From: Euglena gracilis
Lineage: Eukaryota; Euglenida; Euglenophyceae; Euglenales
DNA length: 64,000 nucleotides
Direction: 5' to 3'
Assembly: GCA_039621445.1 (NCBI GenBank)
Contig: CP154957.1
Location: 19,077,237 to 19,141,236 of the forward strand
The notes beneath the pieces were generated by a model. That model was not told the origin of the DNA, made no database searches, and saw nothing but the letters and a program-made list of their open reading frames with translations. Of this stretch, positions 1 to 11,280 are shown one piece after another. A program made the position numbers and the translations under genes. Within the stretch, counting starts at the first letter, position 1. Each line of letters opens with the position of its first letter.

Positions 1-189
1 TTTGTGACACGTTGTGTCCGTTTGGTTCCTGGCCATAAGGCCACGAGGCATTGGCAATACGTTTGCGTGCGACCTCACCCATGTCACTCCCTGTTAGCGA
101 CTCCTGGCGTTGTCTGGCATCCCTCTGGTGTGATTCATCCTCTCTTTGTGTCCCATTCTCCTTGTTGGCGATCATCCCTCTCACGGTCT

Positions 190-465
190 CAGTAATCACA
201 CATTTTTTTCATATTTCACAGTGAACACAGTTTTCTGGCAGAAAACCGTGTTCGTCCACGTGTCCAGTGCCAGAAAACGTGTTCAGAACACTGTTTTCTC
301 ACAGAAAACCGTGTTCTGAACACGTGAACGGTGTCAAAAACCGTGTTCAGAACACATTTTTTTTGCGCAGAAAACCGTGTTCGTCCACGTGTACGGCGTC
401 AAAAAAACGTGGTCAGAACACGTTTTCTGCCGCTGTACACGTGAACTGAACACGGTTTCTATATA
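190..465. repeat. Cluster of inverted CACGTG/GAACACG motifs
   Basis: This stretch is built from diverged copies of a 30-40 bp unit in both orientations: AGAAAACCGTGTTC, GTTCAGAACAC and CACGTGAACGGTGTC recur at least four times. GTTCTGAACACGTGAAC is itself nearly palindromic. No coding potential is supported here; open frames only read through the repeats. It lies immediately left of the long palindrome at 467-565 and may belong to the same repetitive insertion. Confidence 0.6.
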
Positions 466-466
466 T

Positions 467-565
467 AAATCAACAGACACTAACGATTTCAGCAGGGGCG
501 CCGGGCCGTGCGAGCGAAGCGAGCGGCCCGGCGCCCCTGCTGAAATCGTTAGTGTCTGTTGATTT
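467..565. repeat. Long perfect palindrome with 42-bp arms
   Basis: Positions 467-508 are the exact reverse complement of 524-565, separated by a 15-base purine-rich loop (509-523). Arms run from AAATCAACAGACACTAACG inwards to GCGCCGGGCCG. A reduced version of the same hairpin (ACACTAAC...GTTAGTGT) lies at about 1665-1701. The palindrome abuts the left terminal inverted repeat of the element at 568-1743. Confidence 0.9.
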
Positions 566-567
566 AC

Positions 568-1743
568 TAAAACCTATTTCGTCTGGGCCCGAACGCCTGT
601 CTTGAAAATTCATTCGACTGATACACCTGGCTTGAGTTTTGGCCAGTTTTGTCATTTTTTTTCAAGAAAACATATGCCGTCTTGGAAATCGTTTTACACT
701 AACGGATCCCTGTCTTGGAAATTGTTTTACACTAACGGATCCCTGTCTTGGAAATCATTTTACACTAACGGATCCCTGTCTTGGAAATCGTTTGCTCTTT
801 GATGATGGTGATATGTTCTTCTTGTCCTCAGTTTTTGTTCTTAATGGCTAAACGGGCGAACCTTGTGGCGTTGGCCGGACTGAAAACTCCGCCCCCCCCC
901 CTGAGGAATTTGTTGCTGCGATTTCTGAGGGTGGCAAGCAGGAGGCAGATGACCCGGTGAACGGCCCCTTGTTTGCTAAGAAAGAAACCAAGAGACTTTC
1001 CGGAGCGCAAGGCGTCCAACGATCCGGCATCCCGATTTTTGTGCGGATAACGGGTTAAAGTATGACTCGTTGGACGAATATTTGCGAGGTTGGGCTCGTC
1101 GCACCATTTTTCCGGTGTATTTGTTTGACGATGAGGCTGACGTGGAAAGTTGCAAACAACAGCGGGCCACACAGAACTTCTCACTAAAAGAACTTTCTGC
1201 AGACTCCTGGCGAAGTTATGTGAACGGCATGATGAGGGCGTACAATGCAACGGCCCCAAAAATTGCCTTGGCTGCCTTCCTGGATCGTCAATTTCCGTTG
1301 CTGAATGAATTTGCTGCCCCGGTGTTCAAACGTGAAAGAGGGGTGCGTGCCATGGAAGCAGCTCAACGAACGACACCTGGAATTTTGACAGAGGAGGAAC
1401 TTCTGTCCCTCCGAACACGTTTGACGCAAACAACGTTCTGCAGATGCAGCGGTGCAATTTGCTGATTTTTGGATTCAGGATGGGTTTGCGTGCCGAGGTT
1501 TTGAGTCGGCTGACCACGCTTGTCATTTTTTTCAAGAAAACGTACGCCGTCTTGGAAATCGTTTTACACTAACGATCGCCTGTCTTGGAAATCGTTTTAC
1601 ACTAACAATCGCCTGTCTTGGAAATCGTTTTACACTAACGGATCCCTGTCTTGGAAATCGTTTTACACTAACGGATTCAGCCTGAAGCCAGTTAGTGTCT
1701 GTAGAAATTCAAGACAGGCGTCGGGCCCAGGAAATAGGTTTTA
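568..1743. mobile_element. Degenerate tyrosine-recombinase element with terminal inverted repeats
   Basis: Bases 568-611 and 1704-1743 are near-perfect inverted repeats (CCTATTTC, GGGCCCGA and GCCTGTCTTGAA recur in reverse complement). Inside them, 651-795 and 1522-1680 are direct repeats that begin with a shared segment (GTCATTTTTTTCAAGAAAAC) and continue as 3-5 tandem copies of a 33-bp unit, TCTTGGAAATCGTTTTACAC plus AACGGATCCCTG. Between them lies a broken tyrosine-recombinase-like coding segment. The layout (recombinase between direct arrays, inverted repeats and hairpins at the ends) is unlike a textbook DDE transposon. It may be a Crypton-like element or a recombinase fragment captured by a non-autonomous repeat. 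Confidence 0.6.
845..1520 (+). pseudogene. Tyrosine recombinase (Crypton-like), frameshifted fragment
   Basis: An ATG at 845 opens a frame beginning MAKRANLVALAG. A C-homopolymer near 892-901 puts the downstream coding out of frame. Coding resumes around 1040-1410 with YDSLDEYLRGWARR, then SWRSYVNGMMRAYN (resembling the helical core-binding domain), then TPGILTEEELLSL, the linker typical before the catalytic domain of eukaryotic tyrosine recombinases. A further one-base shift near 1410-1420 is needed to continue into LLIFGFRMGLRAEVLSRLT, which resembles the box I region with the first catalytic arginine. The right-hand tandem repeats begin just after, so the HxxR and tyrosine boxes are missing. 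At least two frameshifts and the truncation make it non-functional. Family placement as Crypton is tentative; a DIRS-type recombinase is less like it. Confidence 0.5.
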
Positions 1744-1749
1744 AATTTT

Positions 1750-4681
1750 TGAGATTCCATTGCAGAGACTTTGACACTTGGCAGTAAAAATTTTGGGACT
1801 TTTTGCAAACACTCTCTAAATCAAACAGATCACTCTCTGAACAAACCACTGCAACCCCGCGGCTCTTCAGAGTAACACAGCTGACGTAAATCAGATCATG
1901 CCCAGTGGAAATGCCTCACCCCCCCCCTCTCAGTGTCCCCCCCCCCCCCAAAGTGACCAAGGCGTTTTGCCGAATTTGCCCCCTCAAAGAAAGTGGCCAT
2001 TTGCCTTCGGCGCCGAAGACGCCGAAAGCAAATTTGACCCCCCCAAAGTGTCCACTTCCCTAAACTAGCCTTTTTTTTGTGCCTGAAGGGTGGAGGGGGG
2101 TGAAACATCCCACCCCCTAATTTTTTTTACCTGTGCAAAATTGGCTTATTTTTTGTGCACGGTGGGATTTCATAACTTTTCTTCTTCAGCAAATATTAAA
2201 AATGCCGAAACAGACGTTTTTGGAAGCTTCCTGAGCCCTTTTGCTGAAATTGGTCCATCTTGTCCCGGAGACCGATTGGCCAATTGGGGGATGGGGGGCG
2301 AGGGAAATGTGGTTTTTTTTGGCTGATTTTGTGCCAAAATGGGCATTTTGGGCAAGTGGGTACGAAAATTTGTCGACTAGCTAGCCCTGCCATCAGACCC
2401 TCTGTCCTAAGTCCTGTGTTTAAAACACAGGACCCAGGACGGAGTATGCGTCTAAGCGCAGTTTTTGCTACAGAAGATGTCCTTCAGTTTATCCTCGGTA
2501 CGGCGATAACACCCTCTTGGTCGATGGGCTGCAAGTGTAGCATTCAACCCGGCACAGCTGGAGTTTTTTGTTTTGAAAGAAAAATGTGTTTTTGATTTTT
2601 TTTTAAAAAGCATTTTTTTGGCTTCGTTTTGAACGAGCTGCCATCTGTGCTGGCATTTGGATGGACAAGCATTCCAAGAAAACACACTGCAGGAAAGTCC
2701 CAAAAACTTGCAGAAAAGTTCCAAAACTGCCAGACCACGGAGTCCCAAATTTCTGACAAAACAACTCCTTTTATTTTCAAAAGGTTCCAAAATTATGGAA
2801 AAAAGTACACAAATATTTCCAAAAGGTACAAAAATTTTTGGCAAAGGGACAAAAAATTATGGCAAAACATCCCGGAAACTGTCAGTGTCAGCAGGGATTA
2901 CCTCAGTTTCGTGCCACGAAAAAGCACAAAAAATCACGAATGAGCACGAAAATTGACAATCCCTAGAAATCACGAAAAATCACGAAAAATCATGAATGGA
3001 ATTTTTGGAACTGTTGGGAAATTTTTCTTTTGCTGTGACACATAAAATTGAAAATTTTGCTGTTCTTTTTTCTTTGTAGATATTTTATCTTCTTCTGACA
3101 ATGATGGTTCTGTGAGTGGTGAATGCTCCTGCGAGTCAAGGAAAGCAACGAAGGACGTGAAAACATGAGGGGCAAATGACTCCTCAGAAGAGGGCAAGTC
3201 AATGCCCTGGAGAATTTGAAGTGCGTGGAAGTGAAATGTGTTGTATTGTGTGCCATAAACCAGTAACTTATGTAGAATCATAATATGCTGTGGGGCACCT
3301 GATTTCTGCCACTCACAAGAAGAAGGTTTTGAGCAAAGCAAAGGTGTTCAGACACCTGGACCTTCGGCAGAATTATTCGAACCCCCTGTCTCATGAGGCA
3401 CATATTTGAAGCTCTCACCCTGCGACACTGTGAAGAAAACAAATAGAGTTGCCATTGGGTCGTTGTTTTTTGATTATCAAAACATGCAGGAGGCTCATTT
3501 TCCAAGCTCTCATCCTGGCTGGGACATCATAAGCCCAAAAAGAAAGTTGTTTATTGGGTCGGTTGCTGGAATCAGGCTGCTTTTTTTTGGTGGGGGTCTT
3601 GTGTGAGGCCCAAGTTTGAGGCCCAAAAAAACACACCAGTAGTTTGGCACGGCGATCATTGACACCCTTGCTCACCTGGGTGTTTCATTGAAAGGCGTGT
3701 ACGCCTTTGTGCCAGGTACTTTTTGTATCAAATATCATTGAAAGCTCACCCCAAGTGGATAGTGACTGGCTGGATTCTTTTTTCAAGTGACTGACTGGTT
3801 TTTTTTAAGAGTGGAAAGTCAAGAAAGAGATTTATACAGAGCCAAGTTGTGTTCAACATTGTTGAGGGACAGTCCATTTTGGGTTTGATCACAATTGCAA
3901 GTCAGCTCAATTTTTCTAGGTTGAGCAACCCGAAAAAAGTCTTTCACGGCAGAATGCTCAGAACCGGGCGATTTTTTTGTGCCACGAAAAATCATGAAAA
4001 ATCACGAAAAATCACGAATGGTGACATGGGGTCTTTAGCTCGGAACTGAGGGAATCCCTGGTGTTAGGTGTAATTAGGGGCAGGGTGATTTTGAGCAATT
4101 TTTTTTGTTTTTTGCCAAAACCTCATGAATTGGCATGCCCACCACACCTGGTTTTTTTCGGCACACCACGTGATTTTTGGCACATTTTTGCCACTTGCTT
4201 TTGTCGTCATTTTTCCTTCAAGGGGGGTTATAAGTGGGGGGCATAGGATGAGGGATCGCTGAGCTCTTATCCCTTCATGGGTAACAGCGAGGCTTGCCAC
4301 TGGGGAAAAGGGGGGGGTAGAACCCCCCCTTGTGCAAAAGTAGGGGGGTTTTTTGGACCTTTTTTTGGTCACACACTGAACCTCGATTTACAATTCCCTC
4401 CACTTGTAACCCCCCCCTTTCTTGGGGCCGACCACCAAACAAGACCTTGACCCCGGAGTTGTCAATATTTCCCCTTTATGCCTTTATGGGCAGGGGGGGT
4501 TCGACCCCCCCCCCCTTCTTTGGAAGTGAAACAAGTCTCCCACTTGTGGAATTTTTGGCCTTACGCCTAATTTTGATGTAGGACCTTGACCAACACACTG
4601 GCTGTACGTTTGATTCTCTGCAAATTTGAAGATCTGTATAAATAGAGGATTCTGTATTTGAAAATAAGTTATTTGCACTGT

Positions 4682-4712
<31 letters not shown>

Positions 4713-6179
4713 CATATATATGAGAGGGAAAGGGGGCTTGGGCCAGCCCCAGGAGGATTGGACGGGGCCACCTAGAGAACCGGCGGATTGTCACCATGAT
4801 CCCGGCTCCATCCCCAGATTTTTTTTCCAGTCATGAGTGACTGGATTTCTATAAGAAAAACCGGCATTCGCTCGCGATTCCCGGTGTGGAAACGGGGGGC
4901 GCCAAATGCCAATGCCTTGTAAATGTTGCTCACAGCATTACGCATATCCGAAAACTGGACACTGGAATGGATTGAAGGCGCCTATCTTTTCCAGCCTTCT
5001 CCTGCCATGCCTGGACCCGTGCACTGGCTTCTTGCTGTCTTGAAAAGTTCGCAAGCATCAATGCACCATCTTGCCCATCCCACAAAAACTTTGTCCAAAG
5101 AGGCAAAAACAATGCCATGCCGGTTGCAAACATCAATGACTCCAAGAAAACACTTTAACGCGGCATGGTTCTTGGGGCCCAGGTCTTCGTTTTCACCACC
5201 GGTGGGGAGGGAGCCCAAAAGGGCAAAAGGGCAAAAGGGCAAAAGGGCAAAAGGGCGGCTCCTGGGGAACCAGCACCAGGCAAAACAGCCAAAAAGCATT
5301 TCCATTGGGGGGGTCGGGGCATCTGAGTTTCCATCATGTTGGCAAAACGCTTCATTGGACTGTGGGAGAAAAACGGCCTAAAATAAGCCAAAAAAATGCG
5401 CATATCTATGGCCAGACGGAGAGTTGCAGGGACATCAATGTACTAGCAATGGGGCGTTCCTGGGTTGTTTCATTTTACGTTGCCGGACATTTTCTTTTGG
5501 ATTCCCCATCATTTTTGAGACTTTGGAAAGTCGATTTTTTTGCCCAAAGATGGCCCCAAAAACGGCAGAGCCAGAAGACGGCAGCACTGTTTTGACGTAA
5601 ATTTGGCTAACTTACGTCCCAAATCAGCTTTTGACTCGTTTTCAGCCATTTTTAGCCCAGGTGGGGAGTTATGGGGAAATCAAAAACACAGTTAAAGTGG
5701 ACGTAATCTGAGGGCCTCTCATTGGGATAACATTGAAAAAAATATTTGTGATCTATTTTGGCCCTAACCGGGCCAAAAACCTTTTGATTGTAAACTGGTA
5801 AAGGAAGGTGCTGCGGATCAGGCGCGGACTAACGGGAACTTTGGGTAGCCGTGGAGTTACCTCCCCCCCCCCCGTTCAAGGAACACCGTGCCGTTGACAC
5901 ACCCTGTGTCAACAGCACCTTTTCAGAACATTTCATTGAATTACAATGCCGTCGACACACCTTCCGTTGACACACCACCTGTGTCATCGACACATTCCCA
6001 GAACATTGGCGTGCCTTGGACAAGAGGGGAGGTACCGTGAAAGCCAGGTACTGTTAGATAGGACGTTGCATGCGCTTATAGCCATGTTCCCATGTTAAAC
6101 CCCCCCCACTCGTACATCCTTCGGGGTTCATAGGATCTGGTTTGGCTGGTCCCCAAACACAGCATCTTTTTTGTTTCAG
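1750..6179. other. No supportable gene; repeat-rich region 5' of the alveolin exons
   Basis: The stretch holds A/T-rich sequence with long G, C, A and T homopolymers, CACGAAAAATCACGAAAAATC repeats at about 2920-2995 and 3980-4020, a palindromic CTTCGGCGCCGAAG at 2005-2018, a short CA run at 4683-4707 and a GGGCAAAA array at 5214-5256. Open frames here are short, low-complexity or mutually overlapping. Because the first recognised alveolin exon starts in mid-codon, one or more 5' exons and the promoter probably lie in this interval, but I cannot place them. Confidence 0.5.
5214..5256. repeat. (AAAAGGGC)n tandem array
   Basis: About five consecutive copies of the 8-base unit AAAAGGGC. Being 8 bases long it shifts frame every copy, which explains the lysine/glycine-rich open frames across it. 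Confidence 0.85.
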
Positions 6180-6349
6180 GGAGTGCCTCAAGCCCAATCC
6201 TGAGGAATGTGACGCCACTTGCCACACCGATGCGCTCATCAGCAACCTACACCTCAGGAGTTGTGAATGCACGCCCTGCCGAAACCTATTTGCAGCCGTT
6301 CACAGTTCAAACAAGCAATTCTGTGAGCAGAGCGGTGTGCGAAATGAGG
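6180..6349 (+). CDS. Alveolin N-terminal exon
   Basis: The acceptor TTTTGTTTCAG is at 6169-6179 and the donor GGTAAAG follows 6349. The exon begins with two bases of a split codon and reads SASSPILRNVTPLATPM, then AETYLQPFTVQTSNSV, ending CEMR in phase 0. Ser/Thr/Ala/Pro-rich composition without the EVP repeat is usual for the variable N-terminal head of alveolins. The two competing frames contain stops or cysteine-rich noise. It shows that the gene begins further upstream. Confidence 0.6.
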
Positions 6350-9300
6350 GTAAAGGGGATCCTGAAAGGGCAAAACTTTTTGAAAACATATCAAAAAAAA
6401 TATGTCAAAAGTTCCAAAAACCTGCTCTCTGGAATTCTCATTCAAACACCTGTTCTCTGGAATTTTCATTTCTTTCAAAAAAATGTTAAGGTGTTATCTG
6501 GAAAGATTGGGCCAGCCCAGCAAAGCCAGGCAGGACCAAAATTTTTTTCGGCGTTGAAAATTTTTTGAAAAAGGGGGTTCAAAAATGGATGTCTTTATGA
6601 TGGGGTTTTGGGTCTTCACCTCCAAATTGGGGCTGAAAAAAATGCCAAACCAGTTGGAGTTGAGCTTGCCTGTTTTTAGGGTTCCAGCTGGCAGCAGCCG
6701 GTAGGATAATATAGGGTCTTTTAATTCAGGGGGCACCATATGGGAGATTCGCCTATCAGACAAGTTTTTTTGGGGCGGGAGACGGTTCATAACACAAAGC
6801 TGGGATTGTACAGGAGGGGGGGTCCGACCCCCACCTGCCCTTATGTCGAAGCCTGCTGTGGGGGCAGCAGCTTTTCGCTTAAGGACCTCCTGGGGTCGTC
6901 AACAAACACCCTGGAAGAAAAGATGTACGTATGGATTGAGGTTGTGTTTATATGTATTCATGCATTTAATGTATATGCCTTGAAGATATACATGCATGTA
7001 AGTTGGAGATACTTATTTTCCATAACACATATTCAGAAACTCATTTTTTAACGTCATGTCTTTTTTGAAATTTCAGCCTGTTGAAGTGGAGTGACCAACA
7101 AGATGAATCCCAGTTTTCCCCTGCTGGTTCAATATTTTGGCCCAGAAGCATTTTGGGTGAAATGTCCATATCGAGAATATTTGGTTCTCCCAATCCCCTG
7201 GGGCGGTGGTCGGAGCCCCTTTCTCAGGGTTCACTCACCAATCCCCTCCTGCTCTCTGTCTGCACCATCTGTTTTTGCAGTATTTGCTATGGTGTTTTAT
7301 TTCTTCTTCTACAGTCGCCATCTCAGCTTTACAGTGGTCGCTCTACTTATGTGCGGCATTATACTGATTTGGTGTGATCTCTGTATTGTTTGGAAAAATT
7401 GATAAAAATGGTGGTTCAGTCTTTTACCCTCCCGGATCTGCATGTCTGTCTGTCCCAAAACAAAATTCAAAATTTTCCCCTAAACCTGTTCGTGTTTTAT
7501 TTTATTTGTCAAAACGATTTTTTTTGACTTTTAGTTTTCCCTCTTTCCGTTAATTTTCTTTTTTCATGAGCCTGATTAAGGTATTCTACTCCTCAAAAGC
7601 CTTCACCAGCCGGATTTAATTCTTGCCTCTTTGAAACACCTTTTCTATGAGGAAAAAATTATCAAATTTTTTTCAAAAGAATGGAATGGAATTGTAATTT
7701 TTTATTTTCAATTAGATTTTGGAGGGATCAAAGGCCAGTCTCGCAGTGTCCCTGAGAGTTCTTTGCACTGTCCTTTTGTTCTTGGAGACTTCAATTTTCT
7801 AGATTTGATTCTGAAACCAGAATCTGGACTGCACGTGCGAAATTGAAGTGCTTTCTTCAGCTGTTGTCCTGCTTTTTTTTTGAATATCCTCGTTTCAAAT
7901 CTTTAAAACCCCATCTGCTCCAGCGCATGGCGAGATTAACTCCCCCCCCCCCAAGCTGGAGTTTTCTCTCCGGCGCTTCACACCACAAGTATTTGGCATT
8001 TTCGAAACTTTATTCCGCCCAAAAATGGTCAAATATTTTTTGGGTCCAGTGTTTCGCGCCAGGTGCTACACATATTGATGATTTTGTAAAGGTGGGGGTG
8101 TTCCCATCCCACCTCCATTGACCGGGGGGGGGTTCAGAACACCTTAATGCATCTAAACCCGGTGCCATTCCCTCTCCCTTTTTGTGCATTTTCCCCACAT
8201 TTCCACCTTCTTTTCCCATCCCCCAACTTTCTCAAGCAGGGTTTCATTTAAGCCAAAGGCGACCTCCCTGGGGCCATCTTTTCCCAGACCCCCCCCTGAA
8301 CGGAGGGCGTTGATTCCTGAAGCTCCAAAGTGTGCTGAACGATCACAGATCTTGGGAAATTGCAGTTTCAAAAAAAAAACTTTTTTTAAAGAAATATGTT
8401 TTTTTTGAACTAGAAAAACAGAAAGTAAATTGCCAGGTCTGGAATGAGGAAGAGGGTGAACCTGGGGGAGCACCCAAGTTCTGGTTAGCTTCAGGCAGGG
8501 GAGGGTGGTCTGCAGGGGGGGGGAAAAATTGATATCCGCAATTTTTCCGCAATTTCCGCAATTTTCCGCAATTTCCGCAATTTTCCGCAATTTTCCGCAA
8601 TTTTTCCGCAATTTCCGCAATTTTTCCGCAATTTTTTCCCATTTTTTTTCCGCAGAATTTTTTTCCCACCACCGAAGGTGGAAGATGCAATGAGTTCAAG
8701 CCATTCTTCAAATGGATCAACAGGTGTGCTATTGTGTTTTGTTGTTTTTTTTCCCCCCAGTTTACCAATTTTTCTCACAGGTGCACCACTGGTTACAGAA
8801 TTGGGTGCGTCCCACCTGTGCAAAGAACATCAAGCGTGTTGATTTGTGCTCGCCTGCATCGACGTGGGAGTTGCGGTGTTCTGAACCTCACAATTGAAAA
8901 TTTTCTAAGTCCCCTCAGACAGAAATGTGTATACCCGATATCAATTTTTCCGCAATTTTTCCGCAATTTCCGCAATTTTTCCGCAATTTTTCCGCAATTT
9001 TTCCGAAGGCCTCCGATATCAATTATTCCCCCCCCCTGTGGTCTGTCAGCAGCCCCAGTAGTAGGAATTTTTTTTATTTCAATGACCAGCACGAAGCTCG
9101 GAATTTTTGACCACGAAACTTTGGCAAAGATGGCTATTCTTTTTTTTGCATTTTTGTATAAAAAAAAACTCACCAAAAGAATACATCAAAAACCCAATTC
9201 CACGGAGGATTTTTTCCCCCTTAGTTCGGGGCCACCGGACCAGACCCAGGGGGGGGGGGTAAGCTAGTGGCTGTTCGGCTGCAGCTGGTGGAAATCCAGC

Positions 9301-11224
9301 AAGTGGAACCCCCCGTTGCTGGTGACACATTCTGCATTGCTTCCCCACGTCTGTTTGTGCAGCAGCCAACCCATCGCGAGTACGTCGAAATGGTGTGCCA
9401 TTTTGGTGCCATTCATGCACATGTTGCTGCTCTTTTTCTCAGTGGTCTGTTTTCAGCAACATATCACTCACCAACTTCATGTGTGCTTGCCAGGGGAAGT
9501 CTGGGGGGTCTAGCCAGCCCTCAGCCTTTTTCCAGCCCTGGACCCTCCTCTCCCCCGTCGACGATGCTTATTTATTTTGCAGCCGCCCTTTGGGACGGTG
9601 CTAGATTTTTCTTTGCTTTGGGAGCGCAAAATGGGCCAAAAATGGGCAAAATAGGTCGGAAAAGGGCTTGCCAGGGCAACTTTCGGGTCAAAAAATATAT
9701 TTTTTTGGATGATTACGAATCAATCCATTTTTTTTTGCATAATTGACAGGTTTTTTGGGCATTTTTGGGGGGCTTCAATTTTTGGGTATTCAATTTCGAT
9801 CCCAAGTTCGGGGTTCGAAAATGGCCATTTTTAAGGAGAAATTGGTATGCCGGGTCCCAACGTCAACCCCCTATTATGGTGCTTGTTATGGGCAGGTCTC
9901 TATGTTTCAAGGCACCCCCTCCCCGGGGTTGGTAAAAAGAAGCCTGTCACGAAGTCTTTTGTATGGTGAGTTGGACGCCGATTCATGTGCATGCCTGGGC
10001 AGGCTCTGGTAGGGGGGGGGGAGTTCGACTCTTTGAGCAAAACACAGCCAGCGACAAAAGCCTTTTGTTCCGCATTTTTGTTGGTTTATTTGTTTGGTTT
10101 TGAAAAAGGGGGGGTTGGCAACCAAGCCACTTCCATTCTGCCCATCTGAAGTGCAACAAAGTGTATCCCCCTGGGTGAAATGAAGCTTACCGCAGCTTTT
10201 TGTGGTGTTTGTCGTTTCAATCTGTTGTTTCAATTGCAGTTTTTATTTTTGCATAATCTCCCAGGTGCCTGTCGAAGTGTCTGTTCAAGAGGAGATCATT
10301 CAGGACATAATTGAGGTAAATGGTTTGGTTGTGTGCATGCGACATTGTTTGGCACACGCGATTTCCCCTTCAGAAAATTTTCCATTATGCAGTGAGAAGA
10401 AGCGTTGTCCCAGATTCAGTTTTTGAGGTTTTGGCCCCTTGTTTCCAAATTTATTTGTGGCAAGAGCTGCAAAAATGTCCATTATGCATCATTCCTTGAG
10501 CAGAATTAGAGAAGTTAAGACCCTTTTTTAAGAGCCTTTTGGCTTTGTGCGACCGATGTGCACATCGTTTGGAAAAGTTCGATTGCTCATCTTTTGTCTT
10601 CTTCAACGTGCGCCAGCGGGTTAGAACTCAGCTTTCATTCACACAATACACACAAAAAGCCATGTGTTTTCAACATTGTAACCGAATGGGCTGCTGAGTC
10701 ATCAGCTGTTGCTTGTGCTAAGGAGCGATTGTGCGCCATTCAATCATTTTGTGGCCCCCTGGATATTTCCAAAGTCCAAATAAAACAGAACCTTTTCTGG
10801 AGCGTTTTTGCAGGCAAAATCCAGCCTCCAACGTAGAATAAAGACGCAGCACAATATTTAGGAAATGCCCGAAAATCTCGATATTTTTCTCATGCATTTG
10901 TCTGAAATTCATACCCCTGCACTGTTGGTGATTTTGACTGATCCAGTTCCCTGCTGGCGCAATATGTGACAAAGAATGAGGAAGAGAGACGTCTTAAACC
11001 TGAGGAACCAGCAACCCTCGAAACACCTCTTGGTCCTGGTTTGATAAAGGAGGAAGATTCGTTTTGCAGTATTTATCAGTGTGGAATAGTTTTTGGTGCC
11101 AGCTTGGAAGCCCTGTGGGCCATCACACCCACCCACCCACCCACCCACCCACCCACCCACCCACTTACCCACACACCCATCCACACACCCACCCACACAC
11201 CCACCCACACACCCACACACCCAT

Positions 11225-11280
<56 letters not shown>

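Noticed and set aside
1-195. 63-codon frame at the left edge
   Set aside because: No methionine start, no splice context and no recognisable similarity; it may be chance in edge sequence.
4923-5381. 152-codon plus-strand frame and its minus-strand shadows (one reads ALKCFLGVIDVCNRHGIV)
   Set aside because: Three overlapping frames on two strands look equally protein-like, no family is recognised, and the plus frame crosses a GGGCAAAA array.
8536-8640. CRISPR-like spaced repeats
   Set aside because: Units are directly tandem without spacers, and the genome is eukaryotic.
8153-8823. Asn-Cys-Gly-Lys-rich minus-strand frames
   Set aside because: They translate the TTTCCGCAA minisatellite.
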